Source: Isoperla grammatica (Eukaryota > Arthropoda > Insecta > Plecoptera > Perlodidae). From it: a DNA stretch of 64,000 nt. The notes beneath the pieces are model-generated. The model did no database searches, had not been told where the DNA came from, and saw only the letters and a program-made list of their open reading frames with translations. The stretch spans positions 24,179,686 to 24,243,685 of the forward strand of contig OX246738.1 in NCBI GenBank assembly GCA_945910005.1, in the 5' to 3' direction. The translations under genes were made by a program, and so were the position numbers. Below, one piece after another: positions 45,617-57,019 of the stretch (its first letter is position 1; the number at the start of each line of letters is the position of its first letter).

Positions 45617-48184
45617 TAATAATATATGTATAGGTTTGTAATTATGGTTCAAAACATATACTATGTATTGGTGGCAGACCCGTTGTGGTATGGGCGTATG
45701 CCGCTTTCTACCACTGTGCACCACCAGTGCGAATAATTCATAACTCAAAAGATGTGCAAGTGCAATGATCCACAGATTGCAATGGTAGTTGGATACGTTT
45801 TTAAAATAGACTAAAAATTGAATAAGTTACTAGACGTGGCGTTGTTTTTCACATGTAATTTTAATGGTGACTGGCCATGGAGAATGCAGCTGGATTAACG
45901 TCACAGAGGAAACTAAACTTAAAGTGAAAGCCGAACAAAGCCTTGCAGAGCGGTTGGATATTTTTGCTTGACATGTGTCAAAGCTTAAGCATCCAATGAC
46001 TCAACACATATATGTTTGGGTCTAAGAGAACCTTTAACACTTCTCTAAAGGGGTTTTATAAATTTAGCCCATTCTACGAGAATAAATAGTCCATTGTTAA
46101 TGTTTTATACGAGAACGTTTTGAATGCCTAAATTGCCTTGATATGAGTGAGTTAGATATCTCGATCTATGGTTAGATTCTTGTATTTATGGCCAGTTTCC
46201 ATGTCTCCTACCGCGCGATAAGAAGATTAGCGGTGCCCATCATTGTGTTTTTCGTCGCACGGTATAAGAGTTGATACCAAGTTCTGATTGGTCATAGTGC
46301 ATCATCTTGCCATGCAAAGAGATATTTGGGAACCAGCCATTAATGTACTATTTACTATTCAGGCATCAAGCTGCATTGTTATCAGCCATTCACAGCAACC
46401 TACCTCTAGAACAGTTCCAACACAAGGTCTACTTGATTTCCGCCTAGCGGAGGCTCGTCGAACTCCCAAGTTAGGTCGTCGCAGTCCGTTCCACAATGTT
46501 AAAAATCACATGTTATTCAAATGGGAGAAATGTGAAAGAATACAAAGGAAGTGATCTGTCACATAGAATTACCTACTAAAAAGGAAAAATCATCATATTT
46601 TATAATCTTCAATCATTATATTCTATAAAAAGTTCTCTTTTAGGTGTTTTAAGTATTGTATTACATGATCTACAACGGATATTTAATTATTTTAACAGTT
46701 TTTTTAGTGGGATACAAAATGGCGATTTTGGTTCCCTTGCGACGACCTAACTGGGGAGTTCGACGAGCCTTGTTCCAACATAATATGGAGGCACACATTA
46801 GTACTGCCAACTGCGAGTACCTAAACATGATATTGTTGTTCATAACAAAGACAAAAATGCAAAGACTTTTCTACTTGTAATAATATTTTCTTTCAATACT
46901 GCCTATTCAAGGAAAAGAAGACAATTCACCCCTTTGCATATCGCACACACACCCACGGACTGGGGACAGTGGTATCCGGATACAGGCTGCGCAAGGGAGA
47001 AAAAGGTGAAGACGTTTGGACATTACTAGGCAAGCGCAGCCCTCAAACTCCGCAGATGTTTTATCCGGCAATGAATAAAGAGCCAATCGTGTATGGGGAT
47101 CGACTGGTAAGTTGCATTCAAATTAAAACAGCTTACAATTTTAGTATGGACATAAACACAATTAATTAAAAAATTAATATTTAGTTATACAGTAGTAAAA
47201 TTAGTAGTTCATATGCTGCTAAGCAGCTAACAAATATTTATTTGGTTTTTAAGGACCATATCAATTGAGACTTCAGTAAGGTTTAACGAGTCAAAATGGC
47301 GACACGTGTAAACAACTCCATATGTTATTACCATTCACAATTTATCGATCACCACAGACTCACCCTCTTTGCAAAGGGCAATACTTTTTATCCTCCCACA
47401 TATTCAACAATCTTTCAGTTTCAAACAAATCTCAGGCTTCTTCCTCAAACTCCATTTGCCTAAGCTAATCTTAAAATCTTTTTTATTGACCACTGCCTTT
47501 TACTCCATTGACAAATTTCTTGCAACATAATGTCAAGGTTCAATGACTGCAAGTATGCTGTTATTGGTATGGTATCATGCTCATTATGTATTTATTTAGT
47601 GATACTTATTATATTTGTACTTGTGCACATACTGTCTGAGATTTCTGGAGTAGTGTTGCATCTCAATATTTTCTCTACCATTTTGTGTACCATATCTATA
47701 CATTTTTAACATCAGCATAATAAAATACACTTTGCCTATTACATATATACATACATAATTTTAAGATAAAGGACTCTAGTAGTGTATTAAGAGTAAGAGC
47801 CTTGATGAACATTGCAAATGTTGGTGTATTTTATATTACCAACCCCTTTCATTTATCCACGACATCCTAACTAACAATCTACTATGCTACTTTCTAGGCT
47901 GCCCGCTGCACAATGAAGAGCAATCGAGACAGAGTGACATATATTGGGTAAGAACGTTTGCAATAAAACATTGGCATTGCTTTCACAAATACAAGGAAAG
48001 CTAACTCTGTATCTGTGCTTTCAGGGCTACAAATGAAGATGAAATGTGTAACTTCTACTTAATGTACTGGGTTAATAACGATACACCGCTCGAACAAAAG
48101 TACTGCTTTAGTTCAGGTCCTCCATACTATTATTGGCGAAAAGATCTGGACAACATCCCTGATATTGAAGCAAGCACTTTATAG
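29193..48184 (+). CDS. Peptidylglycine alpha-hydroxylating monooxygenase, PHM (9 exons)
   Basis: PHM is a copper- and ascorbate-dependent enzyme of the secretory pathway. It hydroxylates glycine-extended peptides as the first step of C-terminal amidation. Exons are 29193-29312, 40351-40408, 41937-42024, 43471-43540, 44006-44132, 45187-45329, 46912-47106, 47898-47947 and 48025-48184; all phases agree, giving 336 residues. A signal peptide (LLAFFLLTVASLLLS) is followed by the catalytic core. The CuH ligands are VHH (72-73) and VHY (His148). The CuM ligands are HTH (215 and 217) and EMC (Met291). The stop comes soon after the core, so no PAL lyase domain is encoded, unlike bifunctional vertebrate PAM. 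The first intron is 11 kb. Introns hold several MITEs. A DBH-family monooxygenase was considered, but the motifs fit PHM better. Confidence 0.95.
31847..32013. repeat. Long foldback hairpin (66/69-nt arms)
   Basis: The left arm, 31847-31912, is complementary to the right arm, 31945-32013, almost perfectly; the right arm carries one extra GAA-type triplet. The loop is 32 nt and contains CTTGAGAAAGCCACC. Both arms include the motif CTCGACGTTTCG or its complement. Transcription in either direction would give a long stable stem-loop. No transposase is nearby. Confidence 0.85.
32280..32660. repeat. Minisatellite, period about 52 bp, about 7 units
   Basis: Repeats of the core ATTGAAATGCTGGAGCAATA followed by ACAATTGCTTGGGAGCAT. 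Some units carry an ATT insertion (ACAATTATTGC) or a GGGA duplication. The overlapping minus-strand reading frames (Cys/Ser/Asn/Ile-rich repeats) are by-products of this array and are not called as genes. Confidence 0.92.
33057..33399. mobile_element. TIR element with internal tandem repeats
   Basis: The ends GGCCGGGTTTTTTCAATCGG and its near-complement (CCGATTGAAAAACCGAGCC) are flanked by TAA at the left and TTA at the right. Between them lie about four tandem units of about 60 bp with the core CGTAATCTGTAACCCAACAA and GATAACGGACC. GGCC-type ends suggest the PIF/Harbinger group; the internal array is unusual for a MITE. Confidence 0.7.
35556..36272. mobile_element. hAT element rich in GTAGCGCGCTAC palindromes
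   Basis: The ends CAGTGTTG and CAACACTG are flanked by an exact 8-bp duplication AAAGATAT (35548-35555 and 36273-36280). Both subterminal regions (about 140 bp) consist of repeated AGTAGCGCGCTAC and AGTAGCATGCTAC palindromes. No transposase frame is present. A decayed relative may lie at 48776-49461. Confidence 0.88.
36850..37011. repeat. (AAAT)n microsatellite
   Basis: About 160 bp of AAAT tetranucleotide with a few interruptions. It creates spurious Leu/Phe/Ile/Tyr-repeat frames on the minus strand. Confidence 0.97.
37201..37262 (-). repeat. tRNA-derived SINE head
   Basis: On the minus strand a tRNA-like segment begins GGCTCCTTGGTGTGGTGGG and contains a B box (GATTCGATTCC) followed by CGGTTCGGGC. 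It shares both the start and the end pattern with 39376-39448, suggesting one SINE family. The cloverleaf is imperfect. Confidence 0.45.
37848..38018. mobile_element. MITE, about 171 bp
   Basis: TIRs TAAAGTCGTCGTACAACAAC and the complement at 37999-38018 continue inward with ACTTCGGTA on both sides. The flanks show only TA-like duplication. It resembles the 17504-18259 element in its TAAAG start, but the rest differs. Confidence 0.7.
38935..39234. mobile_element. Palindromic MITE, copy 1
   Basis: The ends are CGTTGAGTGAG and CTCACTCAACG. Further in, long complementary arms around GGGTTCGCCAAGCGACGCGA and GCTTGGCGAACCC make the element a large foldback. A homologous copy lies at 40559-40845 in the same intron region. 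Confidence 0.7.
39376..39448 (+). repeat. tRNA-like sequence (SINE head or tRNA pseudogene)
   Basis: GGCTCGTTGGTCTATTTGGG is followed by an anticodon-like hairpin CTGC-TTCCAAT-GCAG (anticodon position CCA), a T-arm GGGTTCGATTCC and a partly pairing acceptor ending TTCGGGC. The D-arm and upper acceptor pair poorly, and a similar sequence lies at 37201-37262 on the other strand. A repeat-derived origin is therefore more likely than a functional tRNA-Trp gene. Confidence 0.4.
40043..40254. mobile_element. MITE, about 212 bp
   Basis: TIRs run from CCACAATGAGAATTAACAG to CTGTTAATTTTCATTGTGG. An inner inverted repeat is built on CAACCAAT/ATTGG-type boxes (GGCTGATGAGAGCCCATTG and its complement). 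The element ends about 100 bp before PHM exon 2. Confidence 0.75.
40559..40845. mobile_element. Palindromic MITE, copy 2
   Basis: The ends TTGAGTGAGTAATATAGGGT and CTACCCTACATTACTCACTC are near-complements. The interior is a near-perfect palindrome around AAGTTCGCCAAGCGACGCGA. It is homologous to 38935-39234 and lies in PHM intron 2. Confidence 0.75.
41732..41755. repeat. Poly-G tract
   Basis: An uninterrupted run of about two dozen G in PHM intron 2, about 180 bp before exon 3. Such a run could form a G-quadruplex and may also mark an unreliable assembly length. Confidence 0.85.
42399..43127. repeat. 729-bp dispersed repeat, copy 2 (PHM intron 3)
   Basis: This is a near full-length match to 20561-21287, including the start AGGAAAACGCTCTG, the GCCACCATTTTGTTTCAGAA block, the (A)nC run and the end GGAGACGCTCGCTT. 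The conserved 71-codon frame (42422-42637) is again open, but its product is not recognised. Confidence 0.75.
45581..45616. repeat. (TAA)n microsatellite
   Basis: About twelve ATA/TAA trinucleotides in PHM intron 6. Confidence 0.9.
46423..46772. mobile_element. CAAGG/CCTTG-ended element, 350 bp (PHM intron 6)
   Basis: The element starts CAAGGTCTACTTGATTTCCG and ends GACGAGCCTTG. It is flanked by an exact 8-bp duplication TTCCAACA at 46415-46422 and 46773-46780. Inside, the inverted arms GGCTCGTCGAACTCCCAAGT (left) and the complement near 46745-46770 are long and nearly perfect. The ends match the 54-bp element at 25789 and the double hairpin at 28142. Confidence 0.85.
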
Positions 48185-48775
48185 ACCTCCAGCTATGCCC
48201 ACTGTACAACAATGCTTTAAGCCTAAATTAAGCCAGGCTTAAGTTGATGGGATGGCTTTTTCGCGACTTTATTGATATGACATCTTGACACTGCGTAGAA
48301 TCCTTCCAAATCAATTAATTTTGATAGCAAATAGTTCACAATGATGAGGGAAGTATTTTTGTGCAACTTGTTTTTTTCTATAGGCCTGTACTGATAAAAA
48401 TTGAATTATGTTTTAACTTTTAACATTCGCGCTCTCTTCCAATGATCCTGTGTTAAAATGTTGCAACATTTTATGCTACCGTAACCACACTCATCCATAG
48501 AATTTAAAAGCTGTCTAGCTATTTGAGAAGTACCTATTACGTTTGTGGAGAATTTCGAAATGTATTTTTTAAATTTTTAACATTTCATAATTAACACTCT
48601 CATCTAAATCTATGATTGATTAGTGATTATGAATATAATCATTCAATTTGTAAGTCATTACTGAATTTTTATTGGTTGAATATCTAAACCAAGTAGTATT
48701 CATTAGACAGAATTTTCCAAATATACTATCGAAGTTAGTTACTGGGTCTATGTAATCATATATATTTGTATATAC

Positions 48776-49461
48776 AGTGTTGTAATTGCTACACGTTTAA
48801 GAAGCATCCTACAGTACCACTATTTGTTTTTGAACTAAGCGTGCTTATTTCAGCCTACTTTTTAAGCTAAGATAAAACCACATGCTCAACCACAAACAGG
48901 AATATTTACAGAAGCCCTTGCATTAAAAACAGGAATATGACATATTTGAAGTGATCTAATTAGATTGGAAATTAATACAACTACTGTAGTTCAGGGGCAA
49001 TCTTATAAAATGTATTATCATTCTTGCACCAAAAAAATTGCAAAGAAGCTAATTCGAAAGTAATTTCAAAGTTGAAAGTTGAAACCAATGCAATGTATGA
49101 CTTATTGTGTAAGCTTAGGTATCCCCCTCCTCCTTCAGCAATGACCTCTCTTACAGAAATTCACTTTCATGTCATGTCCTGTTGGTTTGAAAGATGGTTG
49201 TCTGCCTGTTAGCAATTGTATGGGGAACAACTTACTACTCAGCCCTGCCTTCCGACTCAATTGATTGAATTAGATACTCTTAATATCTATGATGAGCTTC
49301 ACAGTGTCTTAAAAAATGGTTAGTCATTGATGAAAAAATGCATAGAAATCTTTCATGCTACAGCTATGTAAAAAATGTAGCACGCTGCATGCTATTTACT
49401 AGGCTACCGCAATTTTGAATGTAACATGCTACCATCCGGGATACCGCTACTTTACTACACT
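48776..49461. mobile_element. Degraded hAT element
   Basis: The left end CAGTGTTGTAATTGCTACAC and the right end CCGCTACTTTACTACACTG are recognisably complementary. They resemble the CAGTGTTG/GCTAC-rich element at 35556-36272. Internal GTAGCACGCTGCATGCTA fragments support this. The flanking 8-mers agree at 5 of 8 positions. Confidence 0.45.
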
Positions 49462-49536
49462 GTACATACATAATATGTATAAGAACATAGGTTTGAATTA
49501 CCCACATATATACAACAATACATACTTACATTAATA

Positions 49537-49596
49537 CGTACATACATACATACATACATACATACATACATACATACATACATACATACATACATA
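49537..49596. repeat. (ACAT)n microsatellite
   Basis: About fifteen ACAT units. The tract resumes at 50515-50565 on the other side of a hAT-like insertion. Confidence 0.92.
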
Positions 49597-50514
49597 CAAT
49601 GGCGTAACGCAAATCGCCCGGGCCCCCCCGCTAGAATCGTTTCGGACCCCCTTGGGGTTAATTAAGAGCCAAATCTATTATGTAACAAAATAAACTTTTA
49701 CTTGAGCTCTAATACCCCACACAATTATCTTAAAATTGTTAATATCACAAGAAGCGGTCTCGGTGAAGAGCATTCTTGTGACTTGCAAGCCAAGCTGTCA
49801 ATTATGGCGTCCATGTTCAACTGCTTATAAACCCAAAGGCTTGGCCTGCTCACAGTTCACACTCTATGCTGAGTATATTGAGAGAGCTTTAAAACTATCA
49901 AGAGGCATGCTGCAGTGCTGCTCCTCAAATATATATATATTTTTAAATTATTTTAAAATCTGAAAATGGCTTTTTGGTATGTTGCTACTGTGATCAGAAT
50001 GGTAAGAAATAACATGAGGGGCAGAGGCGTATCAAGGAATTCACAATGGGGGAGGGGGGGGGGGGGGGTTGAACATCCTAAGCATGTAGGGGGTCTGGGG
50101 CGAAAGTCCCAGTTGGGGGAGGTCAACTCGCCGAAGGCGTTTTTTTTTTATATATGACGTTTTACACGCCTGTAAACACGTTTCAGAATTGGACAATGAT
50201 ACAAGATATAGCCTTATATGATAGTTTTCCCCGTCCGGGCCCGTGGAAGATTCAATATAGTTGCTTATAGGCAGTGCGGATTGTAAGACGACAGAAAAGA
50301 GGAACCCCCTAACCCCATCCACCCACCTATCTTTTTAAATATATGCCTTGAAATTGTCCCATTCCTCCAACTTCCTTCCCCGTATGACCCCGAAGAAGAA
50401 TAGGTCCAAATTGTCAACATTTAAAATTTGATGACGAAGAAATAGGATCTGTACTTCTGGCGAGCCGGGCCCCCCTAGACAGCGGGGGCGGTGGGGGTCT
50501 CCTTTACTCCACTG
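49597..50514. mobile_element. hAT-like element inserted in (ACAT)n
   Basis: The left end CAATGGCGTAACGCAAAT and the right end (complement CAGTGGAGTAAAGGAG) are followed inward by complementary GGGCCCCCC-type blocks. CATACATA lies at both borders, as expected for an 8-bp duplication, although the microsatellite makes this ambiguous. A G-run (about 50047-50066) and no coding frame are seen inside. Confidence 0.55.
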
Positions 50515-51399
50515 CATACATACATACATACATACATACATACATACATCCATACATACATACATAGCTAGAGACTTTCAACGTTTTACTAGACGGATCA
50601 CTCGAGTTTGTTTCAACTATCTTACAATAAAATAAAATTATTGTTTGCATTCATTGTTTGCATAGCTTAGTTTTATTTAAGGTCCTCCTTTGTAAATCAG
50701 TTTTTATAACTGAATAGGATAGACATTAAATAAATAAATAAATAAATTCATACAGGCCTTATTTCTTGGTAAATGGGTGAACTATTTATGTTCAGTATAA
50801 AAGTTGGATCATTCCAGTAGGTAACAATGAAGTTTATTGTAGACTTATTAAGCATGTTATTAAGTACTAACAAGTTTTTGGGGTATCTATTATATTATGT
50901 TCCACTACAAATATAATATTTTTTTTACTGTGAGCAATTACACTGGTGGACATGAATGTATATCTCCACAGTAGTGCATAATTTGTCTTTCCAATTTAAA
51001 CATGTCAATTTTGATCAGCCTTCGGCTTATAAGACATTTTAAGTATGTATTTCATTAACTGTTTCTTGTTTGTTATAACGCAGTGTATGACAGCAACTTT
51101 ATTCGCAGGTATGATGTAACAAATTGAGACTTAGTTACGATGTCTGAATTTGTGTAAGAATGAGTAGCAGATTATATGTATTAATTTAGATTGGCATATT
51201 ATGGTCTTCACTTCCTGATAGGTGTACCATGTTTTCAATATGCAGAATTGTCTCAGAAATACTGTGTAGTGTGTAGTTTTGCAGTTGTTTCTTTAAACAT
51301 AAAACAAACAACACATTCCCCCAATTATCAAACTGTCCAACATTCTGTTATCTGTGATATGGGACTTGCATTTCAGTGAGATGCAATTAGAGAAGTAGG

Positions 51400-51877
51400 T
51401 AGAGATAATGAGAAATGGTGATATAAAAACCCAAATTTCGTTTTAAAAAAATCCCAAATTTCACGGTTTTTGCGAATTCACAAAAAGTGATCGAAAACGC
51501 TGTTTAAAAAAATGGGTGACGGCTAATTTTATTTTGTCGTTTTTAATACTTAAAAGAAAAAACGTCATTTTAATTTGTCCGTGTATGTTTATTTTAATTT
51601 ACTTTGATTTTCGGTGCTAACTAAAACATTTTTCAACTGATTTCCGTATCTTGCCCCAGAAAGAATAAAACATGCTCTCAAAGGTTCAATTTTGCAAGTT
51701 AATTTGCGTTTTGATCAGTTTCATACAATTTCGTTCGCGATTCCACGTTCTTTTTGCAAAATGTGATTTTTCTGTCTCAAAGTGATGTGCTTTGTCAACA
51801 ATATTAGATTTTAGGCAATACAACAGACATTACAAAAATTTCGCGAATGTCACTGTCACCATTTTTCACTACCTCTA
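51400..51877. mobile_element. hAT-like MITE, 478 bp
   Basis: TIR TAGAGATAATGAGAAATGGT at the left matches the complement of ACCATTTTTCACTACCTCTA at the right with three mismatches. The flanking 8-mers GAAGTAGG and GAAATAGG match at 7 of 8. There is no coding capacity. Confidence 0.7.
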
Positions 51878-54194
51878 GAAATAGGGCATAAACCGAAGGT
51901 TGTGTAAGCTAAGTGGAAAGACTACCTACTAGTGCGTAGTTGTTGTAAGTTAAAAGTGAATACTACTAATTACTAAATGAGGTATGGGTGAGTGATTATA
52001 AGAGAGTTCCTTCCTAGCTTTTAAAAATTAATGATTGCAAGAAGTTACTGGCTCTTAAATTCTCTAATGTATTAAATTAAATTGAAATTAAGTGACTAGC
52101 TTTTGCTATAATAAAGCATCTATTGTGTTAAACATAATGTATGTTTATAGATGTACGGACAGAATGTTGATATAATCAAATTCAAATCTCACACATTTGT
52201 TAGCATTGTTATGTTGGTGCCCACCATATTTTTGTAAAATGTTGACAGGAAAAATGAATGGCATTACAATTACATAGGTATTTGTCCTAGGGCAGCAGTG
52301 TCAGTGCTGCATTATAAAAATGATAATTGTACATCTTATATAAATTGAGAGGGAAAATCTTATTTTTGTTTATTAAAGATTTTGTTGTGGCTCAGTGGCT
52401 CAGTTTGGCAACACAAAGCTAAATAAAGAGGCATATTAAGTACAGAGTTACAGAGAACTTTCTTTCTCTACTATCAAAATATAAAACTATTTGCCACTGG
52501 ATTTACTTGAATTGCCACATTGTAGGACTATGAAAATCAACCTTCTGAAATGCCTTGAGCAAGAACATGTGATAATGAAATAAAAGTGCTCTAGTTCAGA
52601 TTTGCGGATGATATGCAGGGCTACGCAAATTACTGTTTCAAGTTTCTCAAAATTGAATCCATAGTTTTCCTGCAAAATGGAGAACAAAAACAAATTCTAT
52701 TAACAGTGAACTGTAAACACAAGATGATGTATTTATTTTAGTGTGAGTATAACGATTGTCAGGTCATTAGTCATTACTCATTCTAACCGAAATGTAGATC
52801 AAGAATAAAAAACAATTACTTTTACTTTATTATCACCTTTGATGAATCATTCCTAAACGATTTTAATTTATAAGATTAATGACTTGATGATTAGTGATTA
52901 ATTATTACTGGTTAATAGGATGATACATTACACACAATAGAATTAGTGAATTATAATGTGTCTGTCTCATTCAAAAAAGATCTGCATGGATTGTATTTAA
53001 CTGGACTGCAAATGGAAATGTTAGACATATTTTTAATTGGCACCATACCATAATACAGTATAGCAGTATTGTTCTTAGTATAGAATCCTATAGATAGATA
53101 GCAATTGAATTACATTTTAGCATTCCAAGTCAGTACTTACTTAATAGTTAATGTATGATCAGATATAAATGTATAGTATATTTGTTATGTTTCTCGCTTG
53201 TTATTCTAACCGTTCTAACGGGTTAATGTTTTGTGTTAAATGTGTTTAGGATGTTGGCCATACAGCAATATTATGCTGTTAAATATTCTGGTAAAATATA
53301 TTTTATATTGTTTTACTGTTTGTCATTTGTCTTTTGTGTATTCAATATAAATTATGAGAGCCATTTTCTTCCCAGAGTGGTCAAGTCTGCCAAACTACTC
53401 TCAAGTAAGGGAAATACAATATGTATACATATAGGCTCTCCGTAAATGAGTAACTGAACAATTGAAAAATATCTACTATGTGGATTGGTGATAATATTAA
53501 GTACTTATGTAAACTTTTAAACATTCCAAAATGGTACCCTTGAAGTTTTAAAACATGCACAAACCAACCTAAAATCTGCTAGCTATACAGTAATGCACAA
53601 CAAAATCTACTTTCACTTTTACTGTAGAAATTCTTGAATACTGTAATACTTAAACATCTGATTGTTGTCGACATGTTTCATCATTGCTCTTCAACTCATA
53701 CCTTTTATAACTGCACAAAAAACTCTGTGACTCTGCAATCACCAAATACCATCTCATCTGTATTTTCAAAATGAATGTATAAATATATAATTATTTTTTG
53801 AATGTCATCACAGTATTATCAATCTTCATACCTTTAAACTCAATAGATAAAGAAGATCCTGGTTCCTCTGCCCACAGCTCAGTCACCGCACGCTGCCACT
53901 CTTAATAAGTTGATGGCCTTGAAAGTTGTGACTAACGTAACACATTTTATGGAAGTATATCCTGTATTGATAAAATGTATGAACAAGTTCGGCAAAGAAC
54001 TGTGTTTTGCCATTACGAGCACGATTTGTTTTGACGTCTTAATTTTTTGTACTTTTGTTGAATGATTGTACCATCGGAACAACATGTGACTTCACAATGC
54101 CAGGAGGTCAACAGACCTAGACCACACTCACTCTCTCACTCTAATGTGAGACTTAGAATTTCTCAGTCATTTGTTGTAAAAAATCGATATTAGC

Positions 54195-54974
54195 CAATAG
54201 CCATGTTTACATGGAGTATTGAGTATTGGATTGGGATTGGATTGGATTCAGGACCCTTATTCTATAATTATCCCGCTATGGAAGCGGGCCGCTTTGGGTC
54301 GAAAACGGCCGATATGGAAACAATTGCGGTTCCACAACAATATAACTGCCTCAATAATCCCCAATATTAGTGTTATTATTTCTCAATTGTTTCCATATCG
54401 GCCCGCATCCAAAGCGGGATCATTACAGAATAAGGGCCCAGATCTATGCGTTTTTATGACCCGAATTTATCACGCACTCGGTTCGTTTTCAATACCAAGC
54501 GAGTGCAGCCTAGCGGTAGTTTTATGAACTTCTTATCCACTGCCATCTTTAATCTGGCTATCAGAAAGTGGATGCATTAGGGGGTGTAACGTAGGCGGTT
54601 GTATCCTAACCTTACTTGTGTTTTGTTTTGTTGTCATGTTACCTCTTCACACGATCACACGTTTCCTTTAGACATTACTGCTCGTTTTTTTAAGTAAACA
54701 CGCAAAGTCCGACGTCTGTGTTCGCGGTATGACGCTTTAAACCGCGGGCTGATTGCCGTCACCTGACCCGTACAACAACAACCTTGGTGAATTCGATACA
54801 ATACTAGAAAGTCGTTTACATGCACAGATTCAATACAATCTCTCAATACGATCCCAGTTTTTCGGGGATTGGATTCAACTGATCCAATCCGTGTTTAAAG
54901 TGTTTACATGGAGGATTGAACAGCCGGATCGTACTCAATACCGTATTGAATCCTCCATGTAAACATGGCTATTG
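54195..54974. mobile_element. TIR element, 780 bp, with a nested MITE
   Basis: Ends CAATAGCCATGTTTACATGG and CCATGTAAACATGGCTATTG are exact complements. The second half repeats GGATTGGATTC-type motifs near both ends. A second element (54251-54439) is nested inside. Confidence 0.75.
54251..54439. mobile_element. Nested 189-bp MITE
   Basis: TIRs GGACCCTTATTCT and AGAATAAGGGCCC, extending inward to matching ATCCCGCT/AGCGGGAT blocks and to CGGCCGATATGGAAACAATT with its complement. CAG occurs at both borders. It lies inside the 54195-54974 element and is therefore the younger insertion. Confidence 0.7.
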
Positions 54975-56347
54975 CATGACTTCAACAAAGAAAATACATG
55001 CTAGAAAACCTTGGGCATGCTATTTTGAATATAAGCCTGATTAGTGATTATACAACAAAGATTCTGACATGTTGGTTGTCGACACGAGAAATACTGCCAA
55101 AACACATTTTGGTAGGTATCGTGTATGCATATCGCATCAGGTAAGTTCTATACGCAAGGGACCAGTACTGATCCTGGTGAATTGTAGTCCCCATGTCACC
55201 TAGTACAGCTATTAATGACGCCACCACCGTGCATGCACGCAAGACATTTAAAGTTTTAACATCAAATTGAAAAAATTTAGACATAAACATTTATTTTGAT
55301 ATCAACTTTCCCCTCGTCTATTTTATAATCATACGTACATTTAACATATGTAGGTACGGTTAATCAGTTTGCGTTCAAATTTTGGGAGAGTTTGGTGTGG
55401 ATAAGCTCATTTACACGTTTTCCAATGTTTATATTGTGTGCCCGTTTGATGAAAATGTGTTTACATTGAGTGTGCACTGCGGAACTTTACATCCGCACGG
55501 ACTGCACAGTGACTCAACAAACAAGTTATGTACCAGAGATGAGAAGCTCACTCACTCCCTGTCTCACCTGCCTAGCCAGACAAAGAACGCTGCAGTCTAC
55601 AGCCAGCGTGCACATGTGGCCAGGCAATCACTGATGTTCCCTGAGTGACACTCAATAGCTGTGCCTCAGCCGGCCGCCTGGCAACAGCTTGCTAGCCACA
55701 AACTGTTCCTAATGGAGACAAGTACAGATTCAACTTTTTACTCGGAACGACACATGTGTCCATGGCTCCCACTTTCACACACACATAAAGTAATGCTTCC
55801 ATGAAACAGGATACTTCCACATAAAGAATTTAAATGTGACGTATCACATAATTAGTGAAACTAAACAGGTGAGTAACTGACAAAATGGCAACGTTTCCAA
55901 TTATTGTTGAGATAACTCCTATTAACCCTACTATCGGACCGGGCTATAGCCTATTTGACTCCATCTTATGCAGAGAAAACCTTGGTAGTAGTTAACCCGG
56001 GGTCATTTTAACATGGGGTTAGCAAGAGTAAAGGAGAGTTAAGAAAATGTACAGGAATCAGGCTGGCGACAATGCGGCTATGCATCAGCCTGTCACTCAC
56101 TCAACAGCGACTGGGATCACTTCGTGAGCACGCGCCAGGACCCCACCCCAAACAAACAAATGTAAGTAAATGATATTTAGTCAACTTTTTGGCGCGTGAT
56201 CTGTTCAAATGTCGTTGCCAATGCAATAATTTTTTTCTTTTGTACATTACACATTTATACGTTTTTTAAACAACTATGGAAAATGTATCTTCGACGTTCC
56301 TCTGTCGTATAGTTCATTCTAGTATTAAGCATAAAATATTCGTAATA

Positions 56348-56524
56348 CAGTGAAACTTTTTTATAACAAATGTTTTTATAACAAAATGATCTATATATAA
56401 TGAACTATTTTTGAGGTCCCAAAAGGTTCTTATGCATGTAAAGGTACCATCTTTATAAAGAAATGTTCTTTATAACAAAATAATAATCTGGCCCCCAAGA
56501 GTTCCTTATAAAGAAGTTTTACTG
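56348..56524. mobile_element. Mariner/pogo-like MITE, 177 bp
   Basis: TIRs CAGTGAAACTTTTTTATAAC and the complement of CAGTAAAACTTCTTTATAAG are flanked by TA at 56346-56347 and 56525-56526. CAGT-x-AAAC ends with TA duplication fit the Tc1/mariner (pogo/Tigger) superfamily. Confidence 0.75.
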
Positions 56525-56689
56525 TAAACCAATAGCTCCGCCAAATTTATATACAGGATAGGTACATATTTGCACATGACTACGTAATTGTAGACAATCT
56601 ATAAAAACTGACCAGTGGAAGCAACCTTGGGAAAAAAATGTTCCGATAATGATTGTTATGATGGAGGTCTATCGGTTAGGTCACTTATG

Positions 56690-56812
56690 GCGTTTTCCAA
56701 TGGGCTGCACTCAGTATGCACTGGTAAGCCTATTGTAGTTTTGTGCATTGTTGTTTAAAAATGTTATAAAGGAGCACTCAGTGCAGTCCAGTGCAGCCAT
56801 TGGCAAACACCA
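56690..56812. mobile_element. Small MITE, about 120 bp
   Basis: Inverted ends GTTTTCCAATGGGCTGCACT and AGTGCAGCCATTGGCAAAC enclose a short AT-rich centre. No target duplication was resolved. Confidence 0.5.
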
Positions 56813-57019
56813 AATTTGTTGTTTTGGGAAAGGCAAAAGTAGACCAACAGCTCACTTTTTGTTTTTTGACATAAATTTATAATATTTCATGCAATGTGTT
56901 GTACTTCTCATGTGATCGCCTATCAAGTATCAGTTGAGCTGTTGGTTTCGTATCTCCTTTACCCAAACATAATTATGTTCCAATAATGATGCATGTCACT
57001 TGTAATATATTTGTTAATA

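Noticed and set aside
29193..48184. Dopamine beta-hydroxylase-like (MOXD1) identity
   Set aside because: There is no N-terminal DOMON domain, the length is about 336 residues, and the motif context (YAWARDAP, HTHGLG, EMCNFY) fits PHM.
55382..55648. 88-codon frame with several Cys/His
   Set aside because: Open and started by ATG, but it shows no recognisable domain, splice partner or duplicate, so it is not called as a gene.
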